A stretch of 64,000 bases of DNA from Triangularia verruculosa (GCA_033296885.1 MU863996.1:46836-110835), one strand, 5' to 3'. Shown: positions 9,768-21,605, numbered from the stretch's first letter. Notes: generated by a model from the letters alone, not told the origin. Numbers and translations are program-made.

Positions 9768-12093
9768 TTAAAATATCCGAGCATCAACAGTAACCCAGCC
9801 TGAGGATACCTCCTCCTCCTCTTCCGAACTGCCATAATCGCTCAGCGCAAACAAACTCCCATAACCACTAGCCTCCGACATGATGCTCGCCAGCAATCGT
9901 TCACGGCTCTCCATCATCACGCTCGATGTGTTGCTCTCTTTACCTACACCACTCGAACTCTTCTCACATAAACTAGAACTAGACCCCAAAATCGACATGG
10001 TCTCCCGGTAGTTTTCCCCTCTCCTGGTCCCAAGTTTCAGTCCAACAATCCGGTGCGTGCTCTCCGTTTGCTTGCTGTCTTCCCGCCCCAGCACCAGGTG
10101 AATTTCTTTCTTGGCTCTTTCCTGCGTCTGAGTATCCACAGGTCTTCTCGGCTCCTCCGCAAGCAGATTTCTGTCATTAATCGCCCTAGCCGTACTCGAC
10201 AACTTCGATCTCCTCCTCCCTCTCCTCGCGGGTGGCTTCGACCGGCAAGATGCCCCTTCCGTACTCGTACACGTCATATTCCCGCTGGTATGACTCCCCC
10301 CGCTGCTGCTCTCGCATTCTTGATGCTTCTCCTCGTCGTCTCGCTCGTGGCGGCGATGGTATATGCGCTTCGGGTCCATGTAGTCAAGCGAGAACATAAC
10401 TCTTCTGTTGGACGATGGCGAGTTAGACTGGTCGTTGTTACTAGAAGGAAAAGAAGAGAACGTGTCTTCCTCTTGTGGTTGGGGAGGTGGTCTTCCCCTA
10501 GAGTTTCCCGCCGGGGTTTGAGCTACCTGCCTTAGAGGCTGGGCTTGAGGTGTTGGCCTTGGAGGTGGTGCGACGCCGGCACCAATGCCTACACCGACTC
10601 CAACGGCAGTGCTGGATCCGGCGCTGACTGTTGGTGCGCCACCGGCTTCAAGCGAGGCTTGATATTCTTGTGGGGACTGAAGGCGGCGTATAAAACCGTA
10701 TTTTGCGATCTTTTGGGGATGATTAGCACCCTCTAGCGAGGCACCACAACGCCGTCTAGTTTTCGAGGGACAAGGGACAGACATACCTGGTCCTCGGCCT
10801 CGCTCTGCAAATCCCTCGTCTCGTACTTGGGCCAAACAATCTTGCTCGTACAGCAAGAGACGCAGAATTTGGCTCTATCCGGACAAAGCGGCTTTCCAGA
10901 GTCGTTTCGCGCCCTGATCTCAGGTGGTTGGGATGAAGACCGAAACATTCCCATGAAGCCCCACCCAATCTCCCTCAGGCGGACTTCCACATCGAAATCA
11001 AAGTGAAGATATCGTCTTAATTCCCGCAGTCCGTCCTCGTTCTTTGAGCCTCTCTTGCTGGCTCTGAGAATGCCATCAATCAACTCGGCATCAACTTCCC
11101 GCTTGACTGTGACAGGACAGGTCATGTTCTCGTAAATCTCCGGCGTCCATAAGTGCAGCTGGGCTTCTGTCTGTCCGGACCAGTGTGCTGCTCGGTTGTA
11201 GGGCAACGACCGAGAGTGGCGGTGCTTGCACTCGCGATGCCTGCGACAGGAGCAGCCGCTGACATGGGAAGAGGAAACACGAAATGAAGCCTCAGGTGAC
11301 TCCGGGACCGGGCAGGCAAAGCCAAGACCAAGCAAAGTCGTAATGGGCGGCCGGTAAGAGTTGCGACAATCAGATCTGGGCTGAGGGTAGGTTTCATATG
11401 TTAGGGCCTTGCGCCAGCTGCGGAGTTTGCGCTCGTAGGTGACTTTGCTGGCATGCTGAGCATGAACTGTGAAGGCTGGGAGAGGATGCCCAACTCCTGT
11501 GGCGGCCACTCCAGCAGTCATGTCGGTGGAAATGCCGCTTTCATTACGCATTGCGATGTCAGACACAACGTCGTCGCCTTTTGGTAACAAGTCATGACGC
11601 TCGCCATTGCGGTAAAGATAGCGAACATTGATGGAGTCGAATATGCGGTTGTGTCGTTGGAGTCTGGTAATGTCAGTGAATTTTGATCAAGGTTAGGAAG
11701 AATCAAAGGGATATCATACTCTCCAGTCACTCGATTGATGTTGAATTGGAGTTTCAAGCTGACAATGATGCGGTAGACGGGCCTTGCACTGGGGTCTCCG
11801 CGATTGTAGGTACCAGATCTTTCAATTCGCATGACAGGTTCCAGCACACTGACAGAAGCATATACGCCCTTGCCGCCTTGAATGCTCTCTTCCAGATTGA
11901 CGGGATGAATGTGGGAAAGCAGGATTGGTGGCTGCGGAGGGTCTACCGGTTGGGATGGAAGAGGAGGTGCACCTGCTGGCGATTGAGAATCAGGACAGGC
12001 ATACTGGCGTTCTGGAGACCTCCTATAAGATCTGCGTCGCCGCCTTGATCTCTCGTCCCGACGGTAACGATACGACTCGTAGTTCTCGGACAT
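9768..12093 (-). CDS. Unknown 730-residue protein with Arg/Ser-rich N-terminus
   Basis: Three exons: 12093-11720, 11663-10787 and 10709-9768. The introns are GTATGA..CAG (56 bp, branch-like CTAAC) and GTATGT..AAG (77 bp, containing GCTAAT). Joining them gives one frame of 730 residues. The N-terminus is very basic (RRDERSRRRRRSYRRSPER). A globular-looking part follows, with VYRIIVSLKLQFNINRVTGE and then RIFDSINVRYLYRNGERHD. The middle has several Cys, including SGCSCRRHRECKHRH and FCVSCC. The last exon is low-complexity with Ser-rich and acidic stretches. No known domain was recognised; the basic Arg/Ser head suggests a nuclear or RNA-associated protein, which is only inference. The frame agreement across both introns makes the gene model fairly safe. 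Confidence 0.72.
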
Positions 12094-14696
12094 TCGAAAT
12101 CGGGTCGCTGTTAGGTGTGAAGGCTAAGGTACATTCATGGTTGAGAGATAAACGAGTATACAGGGTGCAGTATTGATTAGGTAGGAAGACGATCTTGGTT
12201 ATTGTTTTTTGTTGCGCAACTACTGAACGACATCTGGTGGCGGAGCAACATGCTGCAGAGATCGATAGGCAGTCGGTTGACCACCAAATTGGGACCGGCT
12301 TGGGACTGACAGAATCACCGGGTGGGCATAGCCAAAGTTTATTACAGGAAAAAGAAAAAAGGGCTGGTTGGAGGCTGAGTATCTAGTGTCGATTCATTTC
12401 AACTAGAAGCATCAAAGCCCAAATTAGGTCGGTTCCCTTCCCGTATAGCCGCGGGTAATTATTTGCAGCCAAGACGTTGATGAACCGGGCCCCGATGGCT
12501 CGCGGTGCATGCCATCCCGACGACGAACACCCAAGAGTCCAAGACGGGCGCCAACGCTAGACAAACCTAAATTTGACGGCTGACCGCTGCACGAAGTGAT
12601 AGTGTAGGGCTGATAGGACCGGCAAGGCTGGTGCAGCTGGTGTTAATGCAGCCCTGTGATGCTTGGCAGAATCAATCAGTGTCGCTTGAACCTTCCATGT
12701 GGAATGTGGTGATGGACGATGGCTGGCGTTGAGTAAAATCACTGCTGCAACACAGATATTCACCACGGCTTTCTGATGGTCAAGCCGATATAGCTGAATA
12801 CCAGAGGTCCAGTGCACACCGTACGAGGAAAAAACATGGATTCCGGGTCAAGGTAGTTGCTATTCCTCTGGACAACCTCATCCCCGGTCAACGCATAAGG
12901 ATTCACTTGGCCGACATCATCACGCCCTGTGCATTCGGAAACACCGGAGATTCCATGAGAAAATATCAGATGAACGCATGACGGAAACAAGCCCGGAAGG
13001 GAAAGATCAAGATGAACTGTTATTCAAAGTGGCTGGCATAGCCTTGTGTTGTGATAATTATTGGAGACTTGGTCTGATGTTGATTCAACCTTCGATCTTC
13101 AAATTTTCAAACTTTGACATGTGCCTTCCCCAGATGCGATTCCCCATGGGATGATCGGATCTGGACTGGTCGGATCCGGGGAAAATCTTTGTCAATCCCT
13201 CAACCCCAGGGGGAAAGAGCCAGTCGCGCATGGCAGAATGAAACCTGCGCCATGCATGAGAGACTCTCAACATTTCCATCTGATCATGTCCTTGCATCCC
13301 ACCTGTCTTCCAGGATACGCCTGCATCTTTTTTTTTTTTTGCCTGAAATGCGTGAATCCGAGAACGAGGCGAGCACCGCTGCACCAGCGCTAGGCTATCT
13401 CCGCGAACACCGAGTCATGTCGGGGATAGCAGCTCCACCGCGCCTCCATGTCCATCCACAATATCACCGAATGGACACCGCCTTTGATCATCATCACAAT
13501 TACGAAAGCCGTCTCAGCTGAGTTCTTCGCTGCATTCACGAGCCCAGACCGTCGCTAATATTTGCCATGCCGAGGCCTCCCAAACATCAACCAGATCTCG
13601 TGATGTTACAGTCAGCTGACAAAGGGAGCCATGCCGAACGGCATGTCGCAAAGAACAAAATCGCGATATCAAAATTTTCAAATAGATGCTTGGGAAAAGA
13701 TCATCCTGAGCGTTAACGAGCTCCCGAACTACTGTTACAGCCCGAACTCCATAGGTGGGAAGCTCTGAGCTAGGCCGGCACTCGTAATAAGCTCGACATG
13801 CAATCCTGGCGCTCTCAACTGTTTCTCCTTGACCCGCCGCAAGGTTATCATATCGGTAGAAGCAAACACAAGCAAGACACCAGGTACATGCATCATCTCA
13901 TGGAAAGCTGCCTACTAAAGCTTATGCCGTTTGGAGAAAAAGCAACAAATAACATCAGCTTTATGTCAACCGCCTACACTTGAAGTTACGTGGAATTCAT
14001 TAGTAGGAGAGTAGGTACCCGGTCAGGTCTCTCACTACTCACTGCCGACGTTTTAATCCGCAGCGCGCTGGGTAGCCCCGAGAGTATGGCCGCCCCAAGA
14101 TGGAGAAGCATCAAGTAACCCACTCGCACACGTCATTTCGATGTTTGAGCCAGAGCATTGGAAACCTCTCGGCTCTTCCGAGTCTGTCCGATCTTGGGTG
14201 TCTCTCCGCAAAAGCGATCTCGGCGGCAAGGTCGAACCCCAGATATGCACAGGGGAAAGTGGAGATGGACAAGTGCATGGGAAGAGGCCACAGGCCACGA
14301 GGACAGCAAAGCATCACGGAACATGGAGTGTTGTGGAGGAAGTTCACCGGGGTAGACGGGGTAGGGTCGGGGCCGAAAACTCGTCGAAGCTCAGGGGAAC
14401 AACAGGTATATTATACCCATTCCCAGCCCAATCATCGCCAGGTTTCCCATTTTCTAATCTGATTCTCAGACAACAGAGGGCTGAGACTCAGACATTCCCA
14501 TCGCCAAGGGATTGGAATTATTGGAAGTATTTATCACCTCTTTCCATACCTCGTCTCAGTCCTTCTCCCTTACTTCTTCAGTCTCCTTATTGTCTCACAC
14601 CATCACCGACGACAAAAGAGAACCGAACCACCGCCGACTCTACAACACCCACCATCATCAAACACAACATCAACACCACTTAATCAATCGGTCAGC
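12094..14696. other. Long intergenic region upstream of the hexose transporter
   Basis: 2.6 kb without a convincing gene. Several short frames exist on both strands (for example 13114-13521 and 14100-14462) but none shows motifs, good codon use or splice continuity. A T-run lies near 13328-13340. The last 600 bp should be the transporter promoter and leader: there is a TATA-like TATATTATA near 14406, one match to the CreA/CRE-1 consensus SYGGRG (CCGGGG, 14347-14352), and a pyrimidine-rich stretch just before the start codon. Confidence 0.4.
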
Positions 14697-16370
14697 ATGC
14701 CCGGTAGCACAGCACCCCCAGCTGGGGCTGACACCCTCAGGGTCGAAGCCCCCGTGACCCTAAAGGCCTACCTCATGTGCGTCTTTGCCGCCTTTGGTGG
14801 TATCTTCTTCGGTTACGATTCCGGATATATTGCCGGTGTCATGGGCATGGACTTCTTCATCAAGACCATCGAGGGCCCCGACGCCATCGTCCTCCCCGCG
14901 TGGAAGAAATCTCTCATCACTTCTATCCTCTCTGCTGGTACTTTCTTCGGTGCCCTGGCGGCCGGTGATTTGGCCGACTGGATTGGCCGCAAGATCACGG
15001 TTATTCTAGGTTGTGCTGTTTTCATCGTCGGCGTCGTCCTCCAGACTGCCTCGGAGTCTCTTGGTTTGATCGTCGCCGGAAGACTTGTCGCTGGTTTCGG
15101 TGTGGGTTTCGTCTCGGCTATAATTATTCTCTACATGAGCGAGATCGCTCCTCGCAAGATCAGAGGTGCTATTGTGTCTGGCTACCAGTTCTGTGTCTGC
15201 GTCGGTCTGCTCCTTGCCAGTTGCGTCAACTACGGCACCCAGGATCGCGATGACAGCGGCAGTTACCGGATCCCTATCGCTCTCCAGATGGCTTGGGCGT
15301 TGCTTCTTGGCGGCGGTTTGGCTTGCCTGCCCGAGTCGCCCAGATTCTTCGTTCGCAAGGGCGAGCTTGAGAAGGCACGCGTCACCCTCGCCAGACTCAG
15401 AGATCAGCCCACCGATTCCGAGTACATTCGTGACGAACTCGCCGAGATCATCGCCAACCACGAGTATGAAACCAGCGTTGCTCCCGTCGGCGGATACTGG
15501 TCGGCCTGGATGATCTGCTTCCAAGGCTCCCTATTCACGAGCAGCAGCAACCTCCGCCGCACCATTCTCGGCACCTCGCTTCAGATGATGCAACAGTGGA
15601 CCGGCTGCAACTTTGTCTTCTACTTCGGCACCACCTTCTTCCAGCAGCTCGGCACAATCTCCGACCCCTTCTTGATGTCCCTCGTCACCACTCTCGTCAA
15701 CGTTTGCTCTACCCCTATTGCTTTCTGGAGCATGGAGAGAATCGGCCGCAGACCTCTCTTGATTTGGGGTGCCGCCGGTATGGTTGTTTGCCAGTACATT
15801 GTCGCCATCATCGGCACCGTCAAGCCCGATGATGACAACTGCGTCAAGGCCATGATTGCCTTCATCTGCATCTACATCTTCTTCTTCGCCACCACCTGGG
15901 GTCCCGGTGCCTGGGTTGTCATCGGCGAGGTGTTCCCTCTTCCTATGCGTGCCAAGGGCGTTGCTCTGTCCACCGCTTCCAACTGGCTCTGTAAGTTGCC
16001 TCGCACTATTCCTGCGCCATCGTCCCCCGAAAACAAACGCTAACAATTTGTGACAACAGGGAACTGCATCATCGCCGTCATCACCCCTTACATGGTCGAC
16101 ACAGACAAGGGCAACCTCGGCCCAAAGGTGTTTTGGATCTGGGGTTCTCTCTGCGCCTGCTGTTTCCTCTATGCGTTCCTCTTGGTTCCCGAGACCAAGG
16201 GCTTAACGCTCGAACAGGTCGACCAGATGCTCAACGAGACCACTCCCCGCACTTCTGCCCGCTGGGTCCCCCACAGCACGTACGCCGGTGGTGAGAAGGC
16301 GGAGAAGTCGGTCCAGCATCACGAGGAGAAGGTTGCTTCTTCGGGAAGCGATGGAGACAGCCAGGTTTGA
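14697..16370 (+). CDS. MFS monosaccharide (hexose) transporter
   Basis: Two exons, 14697-15990 and 16060-16370, split within the Trp codon of SNWLWNC by a 69 bp intron (GTAAGT..CAG, with CTAAC), giving 534 residues. Sugar-porter family marks are all present: FGYDSGYIAGVMG in the first helix, DWIGRK in the loop between helices 2 and 3, GRLVAGFGVG, PESPRFF after helix 6, QQWTGCNFVFYFGTTFF in helix 7, and LVPETKGLTLEQVD after helix 12. Twelve membrane helices are expected in the plasma membrane. The family moves glucose and other hexoses, and some members also take xylose; substrate cannot be read from the sequence. The C-terminal tail of about 50 residues is hydrophilic. It sits next to a beta-xylosidase and an arabinanase gene, which fits uptake of the sugars they release. 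Confidence 0.93.
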
Positions 16371-16856
16371 GAGAACTGGCGCGGATGGGGAAATTCATAA
16401 TAGCAGGTGTTTTTGGGTTACATCAGATACCATTTGTTTTCTTGTTTTGTTCTGGGATATCAATTCATTGGGGGATATGGAGGTAGATTTGGACATGAAA
16501 AGGTTATTATTGGGGCATGGCATGATTATCGGCCCATGACATGGATGACTTAATTGAATGAAATAATCTGACAGATATATTTTTGTTTTGTCCTCATGGG
16601 TGATCTCCTTTCAATCTTGAACCAAAATAATTCCCATCATCTTTTTTGAATCACTCATTCGTCAACACGTAGTGTAGTTTCTCATGAATTCAAGCTGGTT
16701 TTTCTTGCGCAAGTTCCATAGCGGAAGGATTGAAAGAAACGAGAACGAAGAGGAAAGGGAAGGGAAGCAAAAGTCCAACAGCGTGATGATGAATCAGTCA
16801 ACTGAAATGGCATTTTATAAACTAAAAAACAAGAAATGGGCAAAAGTAAAAATGAG
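16371..16856. other. Intergenic gap between the transporter and tRNA-Phe
   Basis: 486 bp that should contain the 3' UTR of the transporter. AT-rich in part, with TTTTGTTTTG stretches. No gene is seen; short frames overlapping the tRNA are shadows. Confidence 0.4.
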
Positions 16857-16946
16857 TGCGGTTTATGTGGATCGAACACATGACCTTCAGATTGACTTCC
16901 TGAAGTTGACTTCAGTCTGACGCTCTCCCAACTGAGCTAAACCCGC
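16857..16946 (-). tRNA. tRNA-Phe(GAA): tRNA-Phe (GAA) with a 17-nt intron
   Basis: Read on the minus strand the gene starts GCGGGTTTAGCTCAGTTGGG, has the D arm, anticodon stem TCAGA/TCTGA with loop CTGAAGA, and T arm ATGTG-TTCGATC-CACAT, and ends AAACCGC plus discriminator A. The anticodon is GAA. A 17 nt intron (16909-16893) interrupts the loop one base after the anticodon, the canonical position for nuclear tRNA introns; removing it leaves 73 nt. The acceptor stem pairs except at position 5-68 (G-A). CCA is not encoded, as expected. It delivers phenylalanine in cytosolic translation. Confidence 0.95.
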
Positions 16947-17250
16947 TGTTGTTGCATTGTGTTACGGTGGGGGATTGTCGGCTAATATGGATGTGCAGGG
17001 AGGAGCCGTGGTGTGGGACTTGACCCCTGAGTTGGGCTTGGCGCGGAATAGGGGCTGTGAATCACATCTCACCGTCGAGGAACAAAACATGATCGAGTGA
17101 CGGGGCAGATAACGCGAACATTGGTGCTCTTTATTTTTGAGCCATCAGATATTTAAGCTTAAAACTAGGTAAAAGATCTGTTGGCGTGAACAGAGGGCAA
17201 CTCTTCAGATATTCTTGCTGGGCTCCTTAACATATTCTGCTCCCGACGTT
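16947..17250. other. Intergenic gap between tRNA-Phe and the xylosidase gene
   Basis: 304 bp holding the 5' flank of the tRNA and the 3' UTR of the beta-xylosidase gene. Nothing else is seen. Confidence 0.4.
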
Positions 17251-19635
17251 TCAGAGCGCAGGGGGCTCATTCCCCTTCGGAGGAGCAGGCCACTTATCAA
17301 GCACCACACCATCACCCATCCCTCCCGTGCCTTTACCCTTCCCTTTGCCCTTCCCGCCTCTAACCAACTCAAACTTGAACCTCGCCTTGGTCGGCTCATC
17401 AAGCAGAACCTCATACTTACCCGGATAAATCACCGTGTTCCCGCTCTCATCATGCCTAGCCAGGTTCCCGAGGTTCCACTCCAACTTCCCTTGCTTCTTC
17501 TCCCTTGGTTTGATACCCTTCAGCCTAGTGAACGCAGCCAAAGTCTTGATCGGATATGGTGCTGGCCCAACTCCTGGCGCAGCGACAAACGCAAGAGCGA
17601 CGTAATCTGATGTTCGATTCCCGGTGTTGTGGATGGTAACTGGCAAGGAAGGGAGGGGACAGGTGTCGGGGTATTGATTGTTGCAGTTCGATAGCAATTC
17701 GTCAATGTCAATCTTTGCTGGGAACTTCCCAAACGAAGGGGAGAATGTCGTGTAGTGGAGGCCGAAGCCGAAAGGCTGGACGGGGGTCTGGTACCAACGG
17801 TATGTACGACCAAGTTGGCTGTTGCCCGGTGATGGACGGAGGGCCATGTCTGTCATCGGGACCAAGTCGGTGAAGTTGGAAGGGTATTGAGTAAGTGGGA
17901 GACGACCAGCGGGGGACTTGATGCCCGTGATAAGTTGCATCACGGCTGTGCCGCCGTCCTGACCGGGCCAGTTGGCCCAAAGAATGGCGTTGATTTTTGG
18001 GTTGGACAATAGTGGCGTGTTGTCTAGTTGATCGCCCATTTGGATAATGATTAATGGTTTGTTGAGGTCTGCTAGCAGGTCGATGAGAGAAAGCTGGGCA
18101 CTAGGCCAGTTGAGATTGTAGCGGTCTTTTGTCTCGCCAGCGGCAGAGGTGTCGAGGCCACCGAAATAGAGAATGTAATCCGCATCTTTGGCTGCGGCAA
18201 GAGCGGCAGAGGTCCATGTTTTGTTAGATGCGAGGTCGTCATGAAGAATAGGCCCGGAAGCGGTGGTGAAAGGGATCTTAAGCTGGCGTGCAGCATACGC
18301 TGGTGTGTGCAGGAAGGCAGCTGTGCCGGAGTATCCGCCGCGGAGTTTGTCTCTGGCGTCTGACCAAAAGCCAACCAGGGCAGCCTTCTTCGGGTTGGAC
18401 TTTTCAACCAAGCTGGATAATGGAAGGGTGCCATCATTCTTGAGAAGGACGGTGCCGTCAACTGCTGCCTGAAGGGCTAGTTCTTGGGCTGCTGGCTTGT
18501 TGACATCTCCCCAGCCGAGAGAGGAATAGAGCGAGCGGTCACCGTCAAAGTAGCCTGCCCTGATAATGCCCTCGTAAAGCCGGAGAAGTGCGCGGTCGAC
18601 AGTGGACTCTTTGAGCAGGCCCTGAGACCATGCCCCCGGAATATCAGAGGAACCTTCATACTCACAGCTTGTGTCCATGCCAGCTTCAAAGGAGATGGCT
18701 GTCCCCTCAGCGTTGGTGGCCGCGTACTTATGATTGAGAGAGACGTCAAGAACAGCTTCGCAGTCGCTGGTAATGTAATTGTTGTGCTCGGTCCAGTTCC
18801 AGTGCTCCCTCAGGATAGTCTGGAGAAGATATGGGCTGGCGCACGACGGAACGCCATTCACCGCATTGTAGGCGCACATGATGGAGCCAACTCTGGAGTC
18901 TCTGACGCACTGCTGGAACGGCATGAAGTAGTACTCTGCCATATCCTGCAGAGAGATCTTGGCATTGAAGTTGTGTCTGGTAGCACCGTTCCAGTCTTCA
19001 AAGTCGTTGGCGGCGTAATGCTTGCAGGTAGCAACCACCCTCCGTTCTTTTTCTGGCACAGGCCCTTCGAGACCTTTGATCATGGCTGCAGCATAGCGCT
19101 TGACCAACAAAATATCTTCCCCCGGCGTTTCCGATCCTCGACCCCAGCGTGGATCTTTGAAGGGGTTGACGTTTGGCGTCCAATAGTCAAGTCCCGAAAA
19201 GCCAGCGTTGCCAAAAGCTCGGCCCTCGATACCGATGACTTCTGCGATCTTCTCAAGCAGCTCATCGTCGAAGCTGGCCGCCATGAGTAGTGGCATGGGG
19301 AAGGAGGTGGAAGAGTTGAAGGCGCCATCGCCCTGCCAAAACTGAGTCCCGGGTGCATATGCAACTCCGTGGAGCGCCTCACTCCACCAATTGTATGCAG
19401 GTAGACCAATGCGAGGTGCTCCCAGTGACTTGCTGATGATGTTTCGAAGCTTCTCCTCCGCGGTTAGGGCGGCAACGAGAGCAGCTGCTCTCTCAGGTGG
19501 CGAAAGAGTGGTGTTGCAGACTTGGTTCGAAGAAAGAAGGTCATCGACACAGTTGGGGTAAAACTGGAATGGAAGGTCGATGGCTCTAGCAACAGCCGAT
19601 GTAAGGCCTACGCCCCAAAAGAGGGACGACTTCAT
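17251..19635 (-). CDS. Secreted GH3 beta-xylosidase
   Basis: One exon, 794 residues, close to the 797 of Trichoderma reesei BXL1. A signal peptide covers about residues 1-18 (MKSSLFWGVGLTSAVARA). The N-terminal GH3 barrel has NWWSEALHGVA (82-92), DPRWGRGSETPGED and KHYAANDFEDW. The nucleophile is Asp291 in YITSDCEAVLDV, the same context as in fungal GH3 beta-xylosidases. The alpha/beta sandwich domain follows (TVLLKNDGTLPL, about residue 390), then a fibronectin-III-like C-terminal domain. The enzyme removes xylose from the non-reducing end of xylo-oligosaccharides outside the cell; some members also act on arabinosides. Possible N-glycosylation sites (NTT, NSS, NWT) are present. The gene is divergent from a GH93 gene, so both may be induced together. 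Confidence 0.95.
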   Translation of the reverse strand: MKSSLFWGVGLTSAVARAIDLPFQFYPNCVDDLLSSNQVCNTTLSPPERAAALVAALTAEEKLRNIISKSLGAPRIGLPAYNWWSEALHGVAYAPGTQFWQGDGAFNSSTSFPMPLLMAASFDDELLEKIAEVIGIEGRAFGNAGFSGLDYWTPNVNPFKDPRWGRGSETPGEDILLVKRYAAAMIKGLEGPVPEKERRVVATCKHYAANDFEDWNGATRHNFNAKISLQDMAEYYFMPFQQCVRDSRVGSIMCAYNAVNGVPSCASPYLLQTILREHWNWTEHNNYITSDCEAVLDVSLNHKYAATNAEGTAISFEAGMDTSCEYEGSSDIPGAWSQGLLKESTVDRALLRLYEGIIRAGYFDGDRSLYSSLGWGDVNKPAAQELALQAAVDGTVLLKNDGTLPLSSLVEKSNPKKAALVGFWSDARDKLRGGYSGTAAFLHTPAYAARQLKIPFTTASGPILHDDLASNKTWTSAALAAAKDADYILYFGGLDTSAAGETKDRYNLNWPSAQLSLIDLLADLNKPLIIIQMGDQLDNTPLLSNPKINAILWANWPGQDGGTAVMQLITGIKSPAGRLPLTQYPSNFTDLVPMTDMALRPSPGNSQLGRTYRWYQTPVQPFGFGLHYTTFSPSFGKFPAKIDIDELLSNCNNQYPDTCPLPSLPVTIHNTGNRTSDYVALAFVAAPGVGPAPYPIKTLAAFTRLKGIKPREKKQGKLEWNLGNLARHDESGNTVIYPGKYEVLLDEPTKARFKFELVRGGKGKGKGKGTGGMGDGVVLDKWPAPPKGNEPPAL

Positions 19636-20328
19636 GACTGCGACATGGACAAAGTACTAGACTGCACCAAGATGGAGAAAACCAGCATCGGCACTTCAAT
19701 ATAAGCACCATGGTGACAGAGATCTGGATATTGATGATCTCTGGTAACCTTTGACATTAACCACTATAATACCCGCTCCCGAGTACTTGCAGTGCCGTCC
19801 CCGGGTTCCTGTTCCGGTGCTTTGGGGACCACCCGGATACAAGCGCCGGCGCTTCATTGGAGCGCGTCTAGTTCGGGTCAATGTTGCTAGGATGCAACGC
19901 TGGCGATCTTGTGGACGGCAACGAACTGATGTGGAGTTCCATCCAGGTTCTCGGGCTCACAAGAAAACATATCCGCTTTGTTGGTGCGCCTAAGCTGGAC
20001 ATCACTGCGCGCTTGTGTATATGCCGCTAGGTGAAACTGGTGGATAAAAGGAAGCAATCAAGGTTGATCAGAACTGCGGCTGACAAGGTGAGCTTGCACA
20101 CATGCTCGAATTCCTCCCAAAAATCCAAGTGGAGCGCTTGATTCTGGACTGCCCGTCATCAACGGTGGCAACCAGAAGAGGGGCTTGCAGGGCCGGATGA
20201 ATGGAGGATGATCCGGGCATCCGCTTAACAGCAATGTAGTCAACGAAAAGGTGAACAAATAGACACCAAAACCATCTGGACGGCGAGGCTTGGAGCCCAG
20301 TCGGTATCGGCCTTCCTTAGCTGCAGCC
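19636..20328. promoter_or_regulatory. Shared divergent promoter region between the GH3 and GH93 genes
   Basis: 693 bp separate the start codons of two divergently transcribed polysaccharide hydrolase genes. On the minus strand a TATA-like TTATATTG lies about 65 bp before the xylosidase start (near 19696-19706). A CCCCGG match to the reverse CreA/CRE-1 consensus occurs just before 19805. I did not find an exact GGCTAAA XlnR/XLR-1 site. Co-regulation is inferred from the arrangement only. Confidence 0.4.
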
Positions 20329-21605
20329 ATGCTTCCAAATATTCTTTTCTGTGTGTTGGGTGCTGGGGCCTTCACGGCTTCGGTACTGGCTCAAGTCCAA
20401 GAGGCAGAACCAGCGCCGTTCACCACTTTTGGCCAACGAATCATTTACGATCCCCCCCAGGGCCATAGGGCTTCGTACCCACGTCATGTCGAACTGGAAG
20501 ACGGGACCCTTCTCGTTACAAGCACGGTCTTGGGATCCAACTTCTTTACTTCTTCCGCAGCCTTCCCTGTTTTCGAGAGCAAGGACGGCGGCGTCAACTG
20601 GGAATGGATCTCCAACATCACTGACCAAGTCAACGGCTGGGGAATGTCTGCACAGCCTGCGCTGCTCGAGTTGACAGCTCCTCTGGCTGGGTTCGAGGCT
20701 GGGACGATTCTGGCCTCGGGAAACAGCTGGAGTGCAAATGGCACCCGAATCGACCTGTATGCGTCGACAGATAAGGCCCGGTCCTGGTATGCATTCTGTT
20801 CTGGGGGTCTTGGTAGTCAGCATAAGCATCCGTACTGACCACGCCATGTATAAGGTCCTTTGTATCCAACGTTGCTGCTGGTGGAAGGCCCAACACGACT
20901 AACGGGGCCGATCCCATCTGGGAGCCGTTCCTTCTCGTCCACAACGACGAACTGATTGTCTATTACTCGGACCAACGTGACCCTCTTCATGGCCAAAAGC
21001 TGGCCCACCAGCGATCAACTGATTTGAAGACGTGGGGACCTGTAGTGAACGACGTGGCATATGACGAGTATCTGGCCCGGCCAGGCATGACTGTTGTTGC
21101 TTATATTCCGCCTCTCAAACAGTGGATCCTGGTGTACGAGTTCCCGGTTGGCAACTCCTCAAGCCACGGCGTGAACTATCCCGTTCACTACCGACTGACC
21201 GCCGACCCGACCAAGTTCGACGAAGCGCCCGGGATTCCAATCGTGATTGAGGGCAAGGTTGCGCCGAACGCATCGCCGTACGTGGTGTGGTCACCGTACC
21301 CCGGCGGTAACGGCACCATTATTGTGAGCGACGCGGATCGGGACGAACTGTACTCGAATCAGTTTGGCGGAGATGCAGACAAATGGGAGATGCACCCTTG
21401 TTCGCAGCCCAGCGCGTATTCTAGAGCTCTTCACGTGTTCAACAAGTACCCGGAGCACTTGATGGTCCTCGGCGGCGCCATTTTCGATGGCGGGCCTGAC
21501 GAGCTGAGTCTCAGCGTGTTAAGCTTGCCCGAGGTGCTGAAGAACAAGGTGGATATAGATGAATGGCTTGCCGGACAGAACCAGACAAAACCAGAGGAGC
21601 CATAG
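20329..21605 (+). CDS. Secreted GH93 exo-alpha-1,5-arabinanase
   Basis: Two exons, 20329-20786 and 20855-21605, joined within a Trp codon (RSW-SFVSN) by a 68 bp intron (GTATGC..AAG), giving 402 residues. The start is the ATG opening a signal peptide (MLPNILFCVLGAGAFTASVLA). The body is a sialidase-fold beta-propeller with RHVELEDGTLL, SKDGG, IDLYASTDK, IWEPFLL, YYSDQRD, GQKLAHQ and ARPGM, which match Fusarium Arb93A-type GH93 enzymes. The two likely catalytic glutamates are Glu176 (IWEPF) and Glu248 (LVYEF); their spacing of 72 equals that between Glu170 and Glu242 in Arb93A as I recall it. The family releases arabinobiose from linear alpha-1,5-arabinan of pectin. An alternative annotation would be a generic BNR/sialidase-like protein. 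Confidence 0.86.

Noticed and set aside
14141..14683. Plus-strand 180-codon frame before the hexose transporter
   Set aside because: It runs through the promoter and pyrimidine-rich leader and its second half is Ser/Pro/Thr low complexity typical of translated UTR.
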